NCBI RefSeq assembly: GCF_004211145.1
Contig: NZ_SEBS01000042.1
Span: 1 to 35,935, forward strand
Reading direction: 5' to 3'
Source: Flavobacterium sp.
GTDB taxonomy: Bacteria; Bacteroidota; Bacteroidia; Flavobacteriales; Flavobacteriaceae
Length of the DNA: 35,935 bases
In this document: positions 1-8,375 of the stretch, piece by piece
Layout: every line of letters starts with the position of its first letter
Numbering within the stretch: position 1 is the first letter of the stretch
Program-made: the position numbers and the translations under genes
The notes under the pieces: model-generated
Seen by the model: only the letters and a program-made list of their open reading frames with translations
The model's database searches: none
Told to the model about the DNA's origin: nothing

Positions 1-2532
1 CACCGGAAGCGGCGTACCGTCCTGGCAGATCGCCGTGTCATTTATGGAAACCGTGGCCGCAGGAAGCGGGTCGACCGTCACGCTCACCGAGCCCGACTGC
101 GCCTGGAAGCACGTCGTGGCGCCCGATTCGGCAACGCCCGTAAGGACGATCGCGATCGTGCCGGCGGTCGTGGTCGGTATCTGTATGGTGGCCACGCCCG
201 CGGCGTTGCTTATGACCTGCAGCGGCGTACCGCCCAGGGTATAGTCGAACGTATACGGTGCGATGCCGCCCGCTCCGGTGAAGGTCACCGTGGGCTGCGT
301 GCCGCCCTGGCATACCGTGGCGTTGTCGAGCGTGATCGTCGCCGTAGGCAGCGGGTTGACAGTGATGCTTACCGTGGCCGTCTGCGCCTGGCTGCAGTTG
401 GCATCCGAGACGCCCGTGAGCTCATAGGTGAAGATGCCGTCAACGGTCGTCGGGGCCGTTACCGTTACCGTGCTCGAGCCCGCGGCGGTCTGTGCCGTGA
501 AAGGCGCGCCGTCAAGCGTATAGCTGAACGTGTATGGTGCCGTGCCGCCCGCTCCCGTGAAGGTGATCACCGGGGAAGTGCCGCCCACGCATACCGCCGT
601 GACGTCGGCAGCCATCGTGGCCGTGGGAAGCGCGTTGACCGTGATGGTCACCGTGTCGCTCTGGGCGCTGTTGCAGTTCGCGTCGGAAACGTCGGTCAGG
701 TTGAATATGTAAGAGCCCGCGGTCGCCGTCGACGGGACCGTGAAGGTCGCCACGCCCGAGGCATCGCTGACAAGCGTGGCCGTCGCGCCACCGTTATAGT
801 CATAGGAGAATGTGTACGGGGCCGTGCCGCCCGTGCCCGTGATCGTGATCACAGGGGCCGCGTCGCCTATGCAGACCGTGGTCGGCGTTGCGGAGATCGT
901 GGCGTCTGGGATTGGATTTACAGTGATAGTTACCGTATCGTTTTGAGGCGTAAGGCAGTTCGCGTCGGCAACATCGATCAAAGCAAACACGTAAGTTCCA
1001 GGAGTCGTCGTATCAATAGAAACGGTCGCAACACCCGCGGCATTCGAAGTCGCAGTGCCCGGCGTCGTACCTATCGTGTAATTAAATGTATAAGGAGCGG
1101 TTCCGCCTGTACCTGTGATCGTAATTTGAGGTTGGGTTCCGTTGGCGCAAACCGTAGTCGTCGATGCGAGGATAGTCGCCTGCGGACCAGGATTGATCGT
1201 AACGGTAACCGTATCGTTCTGTGTCTGGCTACAAGTCGCTGTCGAAACGTTGGTGATTACGACTGTTTGTGGCCCGACAACTGTAGTCGGAATCGTAAAT
1301 GTGAAAACACCGCTGGCGTCGGAAACATTCGTAAATGGAACTCCTGCAACCGTATAATCAAATGTATAAGGTGCCGTGCTTCCGGATCCCGTCAATGTAA
1401 TCACAGGATCGGTTCCGCCTTGGCAAACCGACGTAACGCTGGCTGCAACCGTAGCTTCAGGCAAGGCATCGACGGTAATCGTGACGGTATCGGTCTGCGG
1501 CTGGTTACAACCTCCGATAGCAACATCGGTCAATGCAAAATCAAAAGTTCCAGGAGCGGTAGTCGGGATGCTTACAATGTAAACTCCCGCCGCGTCACTT
1601 GTTTGTGTGTACGGAACGGTGTTTAGAATATAAGTGAATGTGTAAGGAGCGGTTCCGCCAGTACCAGTAATGGTAATCTGCGGTTGCGCACCACCGACGC
1701 AAACCTGAGTTACAGGCGCCGAAATCGTTGCATCCGGAGTCGGATTGACGGTAACGGTAACCGTATCATTCTGTAATTGGCTGCAAGTTGCCGTCGAAAC
1801 ATTAGTGATCGCGACTACCTGAGGTCCGACAGCAGTAGTCGGGATTGTAAATGTAAAGACTCCTGCCGCGTTCGATACATCGGTGAAAGGAACACCTCCG
1901 ACGGTATAATCGAATGTGTAAGGAGCTGTGCTTCCCGAACCTGTCAATGTGATCGTCGGGTCGGTTCCACCTTGGCAGACCGAAGCCACGCTCGCTGAAA
2001 CAGTAGCTTCAGGCAACGCGTTTACGGTAATCGTAACGGCGTCGTTTTGAGCTTGGTTACAACTTGCATCGGCCACATCGGTCAACGAGAACGAAAAAGT
2101 TCCAGGTGCGGTTGTCGGGATATTCACGACGTAAGTTCCTGCCGCGTTACTCGTTTGGGTGTAAGGAACCGAATCGAGAATGTACGAGAATGTGTAAGGA
2201 GCTGTTCCGTCTGTGCCGATAATCGTGATTTGCGGTTGAGCGCCTCCGACACAAACTTGCGTTACAGGAGCCAAGATGCTCGCGTTCGGTGCGGGATTAA
2301 CCGTAACCGTAATCGATTCGGATTGCAATTGCGAACAATTCGCGTCGGCGACATTCGTCAAATCGATATCAAAAGTTCCCGGAGTCGCCGTATTGATGTT
2401 GATCGTAGCTGAATTTCCCGTCGATACGGCAGTTTGAGGCGTACCATTATTTATCGTATACGTAAATGTGTACGGTGCTACACCATTTTGGCCTGTAAAC
2501 GTTACCGTTGGCTGAGCCGCGCCCACGCATAC
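1..2532 (-). repeat. Tandem 276-bp coding repeats of the adhesin (Ig/PKD-like units)
   Basis: The V/I-C motif that opens each unit has its first codon ending at 2532, 2256, 1980, 1704, 1428, 1152, 876, 594, 315 and 30. The first six spacings are exactly 276 bp (92 residues). The last three are 282, 279 and 285 bp. Units alternate between a VCVGGAQPQ type and a VCQGGTDP type over 1152-2256, so a two-unit block of 552 bp has been duplicated. Units below about 900 are visibly GC-richer than those above. Confidence 0.9.
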
Positions 2533-3984
2533 TGAAAGCGGACCGGCGGCAAGTATAGCATCGGGCACTCCATATAAATGAAGCGTGAAATCAGTAAGTG
2601 CGACGTTCGCGGGATCGGCGTTTTCATGCATGTGCACGTAAATGATATCGCCTTCGTTGCCCGGATAAGCGTTCGCGGGGTTTATAGGGTTGTTTCCTGT
2701 GTTCGCGTCGGCTTGGTTGTCGTGATACGAAATCGTGTAATCGGCAGCAGGCAAACCGTCAAGTACGAACGTGTCCTGTTGGGTAAGATCGAAATTCTCG
2801 ACACCATCATTGGCTACGTCACACAAGTACAAATCGGGCGGATTTCCTGCCGGATCACATTCGTAATCGAGGGAGAACGACGAGATGAACATACAACCGG
2901 ATCCCAAACTTTGGATCGACATCCAGATAACATCACCCGCTACTCCACCGGTGTACGCATTTGACGGAATAATCGGATCGGCCACGTCCATCGCATCCTG
3001 TTCCGATGTATGAAAATAAATTTCGTATTGCGTCGGATCCAGTCCTGTCGAGGTGATCGCCTCGTCAAGGTTGAAAGATGCCGGACCCGGAACGTTACAA
3101 GCCGTAACCGTCGCAGGTGGCGTGAATCCCGGCGGCGTCCATTCGGTCACCGTGAAATTCTGTGTATTGTTACATGTTTGTCCCGAACCGATCTGGCCAG
3201 AAGCGTGCACACTATATGTTCCCGGAGCCGTGATGATCAATTGCGTTCCTCCATTTTGGATCACCGAACCCGTACCGTCAGGACCGTCGGCGGCATTGTA
3301 CCAGGTGTAAACCGGGTTCGTAGCGCCTGAGGTCGCCGTGATTGAAGTCGCGCCGTCAGGACAAAGAATTCCGGGCTCGGTCAATACTAATGGACATACG
3401 ATCTCGCAGTTCGTGCTTCCCGCATTAGCGTTGGCCTCGTTGGTTTGCTGGAGATTGATAAAACCGGCCTGACCGTTGAAGTTCGTTATCAAAACCGCAT
3501 AGATCTGTCCTGCCACGGCATTGTGGATCGTCATCGTTTCAGTAAAGTTACCATCGTAACTACAGTCGATCACGTTTCCGGTCGGGGCCGGATAAAATCC
3601 AGGATCAAATGTGTTGCTTGGACATCCGTCGCAGTCATCGAGATCGATGAGCGCGCACATTTCGTCAGGGCTGTTAAACGGTCCCCATGCGATGAAATCG
3701 ACGTCGATATTGTTTCCGTTCGGGTTTCCGTTCGCGTCGAACGACGTACTTTGGAAAATGTTGAATACCAATTCCCCGGGATTGTCGATTTGTAGATAGA
3801 ACCATGTCGGGTTTGGAATCGAACCCAGACACCCAACGTTCTGCGTACTTGGAACTCCGGTTACGTTCGGGAATATAAATGCGTCAGCGCCAGCACAAAA
3901 AGGCGTGGCGTTAGGGCACGTACTTCCTTGTGAGTAGCCGAAATACGTAATTAAGACGAACGCGAGTAAAAATATTTTTCTCAT
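1..3984 (-). CDS. Giant secreted SprB-like adhesin with tandem Ig/PKD-like repeats (C-terminus outside window)
   Basis: An open frame runs from an ATG at 3984 to position 1 without a stop (1328 codons visible), so the gene is 3'-truncated by the window edge. Residues 1-19 form a Sec signal peptide (MRKIFLLAFVLITYFGYSQ). Residues ~20-180 resemble the N-terminal domain common in flavobacterial gliding-associated proteins (CPNATPFC, then a WFYLQIDNPGEL stretch). Other extracellular domains follow, and from residue 485 there are ~92-residue repeats, each opening with VC(V/Q)GG and containing a GG(T)APYTF strand and a late DAxC cysteine. Such proteins in the family usually end in a type B type IX sorting domain (CHU_C), which cannot be checked here. 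Its ATG lies 2 bp after the stop of the 3987-4406 gene, so the two are probably cotranscribed. A surface adhesin role (gliding or attachment) is inferred. The codon use changes sharply near 900. Confidence 0.9.
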   Translation of the reverse strand, partial: MRKIFLLAFVLITYFGYSQGSTCPNATPFCAGADAFIFPNVTGVPSTQNVGCLGSIPNPTWFYLQIDNPGELVFNIFQSTSFDANGNPNGNNIDVDFIAWGPFNSPDEMCALIDLDDCDGCPSNTFDPGFYPAPTGNVIDCSYDGNFTETMTIHNAVAGQIYAVLITNFNGQAGFINLQQTNEANANAGSTNCEIVCPLVLTEPGILCPDGATSITATSGATNPVYTWYNAADGPDGTGSVIQNGGTQLIITAPGTYSVHASGQIGSGQTCNNTQNFTVTEWTPPGFTPPATVTACNVPGPASFNLDEAITSTGLDPTQYEIYFHTSEQDAMDVADPIIPSNAYTGGVAGDVIWMSIQSLGSGCMFISSFSLDYECDPAGNPPDLYLCDVANDGVENFDLTQQDTFVLDGLPAADYTISYHDNQADANTGNNPINPANAYPGNEGDIIYVHMHENADPANVALTDFTLHLYGVPDAILAAGPLSVCVGAAQPTVTFTGQNGVAPYTFTYTINNGTPQTAVSTGNSATININTATPGTFDIDLTNVADANCSQLQSESITVTVNPAPNASILAPVTQVCVGGAQPQITIIGTDGTAPYTFSYILDSVPYTQTSNAAGTYVVNIPTTAPGTFSFSLTDVADASCNQAQNDAVTITVNALPEATVSASVASVCQGGTDPTITLTGSGSTAPYTFDYTVGGVPFTDVSNAAGVFTFTIPTTAVGPQVVAITNVSTATCSQLQNDTVTVTVNPTPDATISAPVTQVCVGGAQPQITITGTGGTAPYTFTYILNTVPYTQTSDAAGVYIVSIPTTAPGTFDFALTDVAIGGCNQPQTDTVTITVDALPEATVAASVTSVCQGGTDPVITLTGSGSTAPYTFDYTVAGVPFTNVSDASGVFTFTIPTTVVGPQTVVITNVSTATCSQTQNDTVTVTINPGPQATILASTTTVCANGTQPQITITGTGGTAPYTFNYTIGTTPGTATSNAAGVATVSIDTTTPGTYVFALIDVADANCLTPQNDTVTITVNPIPDATISATPTTVCIGDAAPVITITGTGGTAPYTFSYDYNGGATATLVSDASGVATFTVPSTATAGSYIFNLTDVSDANCNSAQSDTVTITVNALPTATMAADVTAVCVGGTSPVITFTGAGGTAPYTFSYTLDGAPFTAQTAAGSSTVTVTAPTTVDGIFTYELTGVSDANCSQAQTATVSITVNPLPTATITLDNATVCQGGTQPTVTFTGAGGIAPYTFDYTLGGTPLQVISNAAGVATIQIPTTTAGTIAIVLTGVAESGATTCFQAQSGSVSVTVDPLPAATVSINDTAICQDGTPLPV

Positions 3985-3986
3985 GC

Positions 3987-4406
3987 TTATTGTTTTTTAG
4001 GAAGGAAAGAGTGGTATTTCCAAATGGTCTCGGTCGTGCAACCGGGAGTCGTGATGACGGTGCGCCATTTGAAACATTTGGCTGTCAACTCCCTTAACTT
4101 AACCTCGGTTTGTCCTTTAAGATGGTCGGCGTCAATAATGATGGTCACCATATCGCGGAATTGCTTTCCATTTACTTCTTCCCAACAATCCAGTATGGGA
4201 ACGATTTCTATTTTGGCCGACGCCTGGGCAGTCGATGTATTGGTGAAATCCCACTTAAGCGTGGCGAATTTGAGGTGGTTAGCCACGTCTTCACTACACT
4301 TTTCGACTTCGGTGGAAAATTGGAAATTGCAAGGATTTTCTGTGTTTTGCGCTTTTACATTGAAAGATATGCAAGCAAATACACAGAATAGGTATAGTCT
4401 TCTCAT
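3987..4406 (-). CDS. Small secreted protein of unknown function upstream of the adhesin
   Basis: This 139-residue protein begins with a clear Sec signal peptide (MRRLYLFCVFACISFNVKAQ). The mature part is short, with five cysteines that could form disulfides and no domain I recognise. The stop codon is 2 bp before the ATG of the giant adhesin, which implies one transcript and possibly a shared process such as secretion, anchoring or partner binding. No confident TAnnTTTG box was found upstream. The function is unknown; a small adhesin-associated protein is the reasonable guess from context alone. Confidence 0.75.
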   Translation of the reverse strand: MRRLYLFCVFACISFNVKAQNTENPCNFQFSTEVEKCSEDVANHLKFATLKWDFTNTSTAQASAKIEIVPILDCWEEVNGKQFRDMVTIIIDADHLKGQTEVKLRELTAKCFKWRTVITTPGCTTETIWKYHSFLPKKQ

Positions 4407-4518
4407 AGTTGGGCAGTTTTAGAAAGCGCGAAATTTACATAAAATTAGCAAATAATTATAGTTAATTTTTGATTTTTCAAATATTAACTAGTATAGAGGC
4501 ATTTTGGGCGAGAATTCC

Positions 4519-4526
4519 TATCTTTG
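4519..4526 (+). promoter_or_regulatory. Candidate -7 box (TATCTTTG) of the folE promoter
   Basis: TATCTTTG matches the Bacteroidetes primary-sigma -7 consensus TAnnTTTG. It lies 37 bp before the folE ATG at 4563. A TTTTGGG stretch at 4502-4508 is the only -33-like candidate and is too close, so the upstream half is weak. The box overlaps the TTG at 4524, which argues against that codon as the translation start. Confidence 0.6.
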
Positions 4527-4562
4527 CCGCCAGATTTTACAACTTTTATAACACGAAAATAT

Positions 4563-5234
4563 ATGGTATCCAGCGACGATTTTCAGGACGAAATCGGTAA
4601 CGACCACATCGCTACAAGTGCCCAGAATCCTATACGTACAGACGCTTTTGACCTCTCGGACGAGAAAAAGATAGAACTCATCAAGAAAGATGTCGAAAGC
4701 ATACTTTTGACACTCGGCATGGATCTTACCGACGACAGCTTGAAAGGCACGCCGAACCGCGTCGCGAAGATGTTCGTGAAGGAACTGTTCGGAGGCTTGA
4801 ACCCGAACAAGAAACCGAGCCCGTCGACGTTCAAAAACAACTACAAATACGGCGAAATGCTCGTCGAGAAAAACATCACGGTCTATTCGACGTGTGAGCA
4901 CCATTTGCTGCCTATCATAGGTCGCGCCCATGTGGCTTACATTTCAAACGGGAGCGTGATCGGGTTGTCCAAGATAAACCGCATCGTGGATTATTACGCC
5001 AAAAGGCCGCAGGTCCAGGAACGCCTCACGATGCAGATCGTGCAGGAATTGCAACGCGCGTTGGGAACTCAGGACGTGGCTTGCGTGATCGACGCGAAAC
5101 ACTTGTGCGTGAACTCTCGCGGCATCAAGGACATCGAGAGCAGCACCGTGACGAGCGAGTTCGGAGGGAAGTTCTCAGAACCTCAGACGCGACGTGAATT
5201 CCTCGATTACATCAAACTCGATACGCAGTTTTAA
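4563..5234 (+). CDS. folE: GTP cyclohydrolase I
   Basis: Converts GTP to 7,8-dihydroneopterin triphosphate, the first step of tetrahydrofolate and pterin synthesis, in the cytoplasm. The protein is 223 residues, normal for the family. Zinc ligands appear as Cys111 and His114 in STCEHHLLP and Cys182 in KHLCVNSRG, aligning with E. coli Cys110, His113 and Cys181. The signature GLSKINRIVDYYAKRPQVQE follows. The ATG at 4563 is chosen over the in-frame TTG at 4524, because the TTG lies inside the candidate promoter box. It is the first gene of the plus-strand run and is followed by cysS after a 190-bp structured gap. Confidence 0.97.
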   Translation: MVSSDDFQDEIGNDHIATSAQNPIRTDAFDLSDEKKIELIKKDVESILLTLGMDLTDDSLKGTPNRVAKMFVKELFGGLNPNKKPSPSTFKNNYKYGEMLVEKNITVYSTCEHHLLPIIGRAHVAYISNGSVIGLSKINRIVDYYAKRPQVQERLTMQIVQELQRALGTQDVACVIDAKHLCVNSRGIKDIESSTVTSEFGGKFSEPQTRREFLDYIKLDTQF

Positions 5235-5266
5235 TTTTCCGACCTAAATCGCGATATTTACCGCAA

Positions 5267-5412
5267 TTAGCCCGGATGGACGCGGTTAGCCTTTTGCAGG
5301 AAAGGCCGTGGTTTTCTCAAGGTGCGACAGCGACCGACGGAAGCTCGTCGCAGCATTTAGAAAACCCGGAATTTCCCAGAAAGCTAATAGCAGACAGCCG
5401 GAACAGCTCCTA
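5267..5412 (+). promoter_or_regulatory. Long hairpin leader immediately upstream of cysS
   Basis: Four nested perfect stems stack into one elongated hairpin: TTAGC 5286-5290 with GCTAA 5383-5387; GGAAA 5299-5303 with TTTCC 5372-5376; GGTTTTCT 5310-5317 with AGAAAACC 5359-5366; and TGCGAC 5323-5328 with GTCGCA 5347-5352. It ends about 12 nt before the cysS ATG. The flanking blocks (GGATGGACGCGG then CCTTTTG; later AGACAGCC) resemble those of the element at 18075-18201. This could be a cis-acting RNA leader or a palindromic intergenic repeat. A regulatory role is inferred only. Confidence 0.55.
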
Positions 5413-5424
5413 AAAACCATCAAA

Positions 5425-6909
5425 ATGCCATTGTACAAAAGCAACGAACTCAGGATCTACAACTCGCTTAGCGGCGACAAGGAAGTGTTTACGCCCATTC
5501 ACGAGGGAAATGTAGGCATGTATGTTTGTGGACCGACGGTGTACAGCAATGTGCATTTGGGTAACGTGCGTACGTTCATGTCTTTCGATGTGATCTTCAG
5601 GTATCTGCAGCATTTGGGTTATAAAGTCCGATACGTGCGTAACATCACCGACGTCGGGCATATCGTCGATGACGTGGACGACGGAGAAGACAAGATCGCC
5701 AAGAAGGCACGCGTCGAGCAATTGGAACCGATGGAAATCGTACAGCGTTATACGGTTGATTTTCATCAGATTCTGAGCGCGTTCAATTTTTTGCCACCGA
5801 GCATAGAACCGACGGCGACCGGACATATAATTGAGCAGATCGGCATCGTGCAGAAAATCATCGATCAGGGTTACGCATATGAATCGAACGGATCGGTTTA
5901 TTTCGACGTCGTAAAATACAACGAAAAGTATCATTACGGGATTTTGAGCGGACGCAACATCGACGACATGCTCGCCAATACGCGCGACACCGACGGACAA
6001 AGCGACAAGAAAAATCACCAAGATTTCGCACTCTGGAAAAAAGCCGAACCCGAACACATCATGCGTTGGCCTTCGCCTTGGAGCGACGGTTTCCCGGGCT
6101 GGCATCTGGAATGTACGGCGATGAGTACGAAATATCTGGGCAACCACTTCGACATACACGGCGGCGGAATGGACTTGAAATTCCCGCACCACGAATGTGA
6201 AATCGCCCAAAATGAAGCCGCAACCGGAAATTCGCCCGTGAATTATTGGATGCATGCGAACATGTTGACGTTGAACGGAAAGAAAATGTCGAAATCGACC
6301 GGGAACAATATTTTACCGGGTGAGATTCTGAACGGCGACAATCCGTTTTTGAGCAAGGCGTTCTCGGCGTCGGTGACGCGATTCTTCATGATGCAGGCGC
6401 ATTACCGCAGCATTTTGGATTTCAGTGACGACGCGATCACGGCGGCTGAAAAAGGTTATAACCGATTGATGGAAGCGATGGATGCTTTGCCGAATCTATC
6501 GTCAGGCGCAAACTCGACGATCGACATCGAAGCGTGGAAAAAATTGTGCTACGACGCGATGAACGACGATTTCAACAGCCCGATCCTGATCGCCCAATTG
6601 TTCGAAGGCGTGCGTTTCGTGAACTTGCTCAAGGACGCGAAAGAAACGTTGACGCAGGCCGATCTGGTGAATTTCCAGAAAACCATGCACGGTTTCGTGT
6701 TCGACGTGTTGGGACTGACCGATGAGAAGGCCGAGAATTCACATACGGATAAACTCGAAAGCGTCGTAAACCTGCTCATCGACATGCGCAACCAGGCGCG
6801 TGCGAACAAGGATTTCGCTTTGAGCGACCAGATCCGCGACCAGCTTATCAATTTGGGAATCCAGCTCAAAGATGGCAAGGAAGGCACTTCATTTTCACTC
6901 AACGGGTGA
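5425..6909 (+). CDS. cysS: Cysteinyl-tRNA synthetase
   Basis: Charges tRNA-Cys with cysteine in the cytoplasm. The 494-residue class I synthetase shows CGPTVY at 35-40, the HIGH-type motif HLGN at 44-47 and KMSKS at 287-291. The zinc site is recognisable as Cys35, Cys230 (WHLEC), His255 and Glu259 (FPHHECE), the same pattern as E. coli. The frame is open further upstream to 5308, but that stretch is the structured leader and lacks homology. The ATG at 5425 starts the conserved MPLYKSNELRIYNS region. The stop overlaps the GTG start of yidD (GTGA), which suggests translational coupling. Confidence 0.97.
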   Translation: MPLYKSNELRIYNSLSGDKEVFTPIHEGNVGMYVCGPTVYSNVHLGNVRTFMSFDVIFRYLQHLGYKVRYVRNITDVGHIVDDVDDGEDKIAKKARVEQLEPMEIVQRYTVDFHQILSAFNFLPPSIEPTATGHIIEQIGIVQKIIDQGYAYESNGSVYFDVVKYNEKYHYGILSGRNIDDMLANTRDTDGQSDKKNHQDFALWKKAEPEHIMRWPSPWSDGFPGWHLECTAMSTKYLGNHFDIHGGGMDLKFPHHECEIAQNEAATGNSPVNYWMHANMLTLNGKKMSKSTGNNILPGEILNGDNPFLSKAFSASVTRFFMMQAHYRSILDFSDDAITAAEKGYNRLMEAMDALPNLSSGANSTIDIEAWKKLCYDAMNDDFNSPILIAQLFEGVRFVNLLKDAKETLTQADLVNFQKTMHGFVFDVLGLTDEKAENSHTDKLESVVNLLIDMRNQARANKDFALSDQIRDQLINLGIQLKDGKEGTSFSLNG

Positions 6910-7157
6910 CGCTGAAACGGCTGCTCATATTGCCCTTTGAATTGCTTATACGGTTTTACCGCGCCGCGATTTCTCCATTTACTCCTGCGAGTTGCAGGTT
7001 TTACCCGACGTGTTCGAAATATTTCCTCGAAGCCTTGCAGATCCACGGCTTGTTTTATGGAACGTATTTGGGCGTGAGACGGATTTTAAGTTGTCATCCT
7101 TGGGGACGCAGTGGTTACGATCCTGTCCCGAGAGAAAAATGCGACCACAAACATTAG
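6906..7157 (+). CDS. yidD: Membrane protein insertion efficiency factor YidD
   Basis: An 83-residue member of the YidD (DUF37) family, which helps YidC-dependent insertion of inner-membrane proteins at the cytoplasmic face of the membrane. The family fingerprint is intact: an amphipathic N-terminus, SCRFYPTCSKYFLEAL at ~29-44, CHPW at 63-66 and GYDPVP at 70-75. The start is a GTG whose last two bases overlap the cysS stop. No better start is available, because conserved residues begin almost at once. It lies between cysS and lgt, so the run carries several envelope and translation functions. Confidence 0.93.
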   Translation: MTLKRLLILPFELLIRFYRAAISPFTPASCRFYPTCSKYFLEALQIHGLFYGTYLGVRRILSCHPWGRSGYDPVPREKCDHKH

Positions 7158-7221
7158 GATTCCTTAAACAGTTCCCTTAACAGGAATTTCTTTATTTTTA
7201 CAGGCTCAATAACTAACAAAC

Positions 7222-8157
7222 ATGAAATACCCATTAACCATGCTCTGGAATCCTTCTGAAGGGATCGACCTGGGCTTTTTCGTAATCCGCTTTTACAGTT
7301 TGATGTTCGTCGTGGCGTTCGCGCTCGGCTGGTACATCATGAAGAAGATTTACGACCGAGAGAACGTGTCGCTCGAGAAGCTTGATACGCTGTTCATCTG
7401 GACGGTTTTGGCGACTTTGGTCGGTGCGCGTTTGGGGCATGTTTTCTTTTACGAGTGGGATTATTTCAAGGATCATTTATCAGAAATTTTATTGCCGTTC
7501 CGATTCGAGCCTGAATTCGAATTTACCGGATTTCAAGGACTCGCGAGCCACGGAGCCGCGATCGCGATTATTGTCGTGATGTATTTTTACAGCAGGAACG
7601 TCGTACACAAACCGCTACTTTGGGTGTTGGATCGCGTGGTGCTGCCTGTTGCGAGCGGGGCTATTTTCGTTAGGATCGGGAATTTTTTCAATTCGGAAAT
7701 CATCGGCTACACGACCGACTCATCATTTGGCGTGCGCTTTTTGAGGGATCATTTCAAGCCGCGCGAAGCCGTTAGCCTTACGGGAATCAACAACCCGAAC
7801 GACGCGTATAACGCCATCGCGACCGATCCTCAGTTCGCATCGCTGCTGGCTCAGGTTCCGGCGCGTCATCCGTCGCAGTTGTACGAGGCTTTCGGATATG
7901 TATTCGTATTCGCGATCCTTATGTATTTGTATTGGAAAACCGATTTGCGCGAACGCAAAGGCTTTATCCTGGGCGTTTTCCTGGTGTTGCTTTGGACGGT
8001 TCGTTTCATCGTGGAATATGTAAAGGAAAGCCAGGGCGGTTTTGAAAGTGCGCTTGGCATGTTCTCGACGGGCCAATGGCTCAGCATCCCATTCATTCTC
8101 GCTGGATTGTATTTGATTTTCTTCGCAGAGAAACCGATTAAGGGAGTTGAGGAGTGA
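7222..8157 (+). CDS. lgt: Prolipoprotein diacylglyceryl transferase
   Basis: Transfers diacylglycerol from phosphatidylglycerol to the lipobox cysteine of prolipoproteins, in the inner membrane. The 311-residue polytopic protein has GARLGHVFFY at 68-77, GLASHG at 106-111, the Lgt signature RIGNFFNSEIIG at 151-162 and HPSQLYEA at 216-223. Several hydrophobic segments span the length. It starts at an ATG 64 bp after yidD, so it may be cotranscribed or have its own weak promoter. A repeat array and a terminator hairpin follow. The lipoprotein at 8766-9476 would be a substrate. Confidence 0.96.
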   Translation: MKYPLTMLWNPSEGIDLGFFVIRFYSLMFVVAFALGWYIMKKIYDRENVSLEKLDTLFIWTVLATLVGARLGHVFFYEWDYFKDHLSEILLPFRFEPEFEFTGFQGLASHGAAIAIIVVMYFYSRNVVHKPLLWVLDRVVLPVASGAIFVRIGNFFNSEIIGYTTDSSFGVRFLRDHFKPREAVSLTGINNPNDAYNAIATDPQFASLLAQVPARHPSQLYEAFGYVFVFAILMYLYWKTDLRERKGFILGVFLVLLWTVRFIVEYVKESQGGFESALGMFSTGQWLSIPFILAGLYLIFFAEKPIKGVEE

Positions 8158-8160
8158 CAA

Positions 8161-8209
8161 TTTTAGATTTTAGATGTTAGATTTTAGATGTTAGATTTTA
8201 GAATTTAGA
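8161..8209. repeat. Heptamer array, unit TTTTAGA/TGTTAGA, after lgt
   Basis: Seven consecutive units in exact 7-base register start 3 bp after the lgt stop. The units are TTTTAGA, TGTTAGA and ATTTAGA variants. The array is non-coding and precedes the terminator hairpin. It is one of several heptamer arrays in this window, each with its own sequence. Confidence 0.85.
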
Positions 8210-8235
8210 ATAAAGTTAGAACTTAGTTATAGTGG

Positions 8236-8266
8236 AAGCCGTTTGCGATGCAGGCGGCTTTTTTGT
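8236..8266 (+). terminator. Rho-independent terminator of the cysS-yidD-lgt run
   Basis: AAGCCG at 8236-8241 pairs with CGGCTT at 8255-8260. An inner TGC-gat-GCA stem closes the loop, and a T-rich tract follows on the plus strand. The position, 79 bp after lgt, fits termination of that unit. Confidence 0.85.
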
Positions 8267-8316
8267 TTGGTACATATTGATTTGATCGTAGGGTGTGAAT
8301 TTTTTCCGGAAAAATT

Positions 8317-8346
8317 TTGTCAATCAAAATGACTTCAATAACTTTG
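8317..8346 (+). promoter_or_regulatory. Bacteroidetes-type promoter (TTG-19-TAACTTTG)
   Basis: TTG at 8317-8319 is separated by 19 bp from TAACTTTG at 8339-8346. This matches the Bacteroidetes sigma-A pattern (TTG, ~19 bp, TAnnTTTG). Transcription would start roughly 20-25 bp before the ATG at 8376. Confidence 0.8.
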
Positions 8347-8375
8347 AATTTCAAAGTACTTTAAATATTTGAATT

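Noticed and set aside
943..1626. Long plus-strand frame opposite the adhesin (and similar ones at 1777-2412)
   Set aside because: Arg/Ser-rich shadow of the repeat gene on the other strand. The minus-strand frame has a signal peptide, domains and repeats.
4524..4562. TTG-initiated extension of folE
   Set aside because: The TTG lies within the TATCTTTG promoter box, and the extra residues are not conserved-looking.
5308..5424. Upstream extension of cysS
   Set aside because: It is the structured leader; homology begins at the ATG at 5425.
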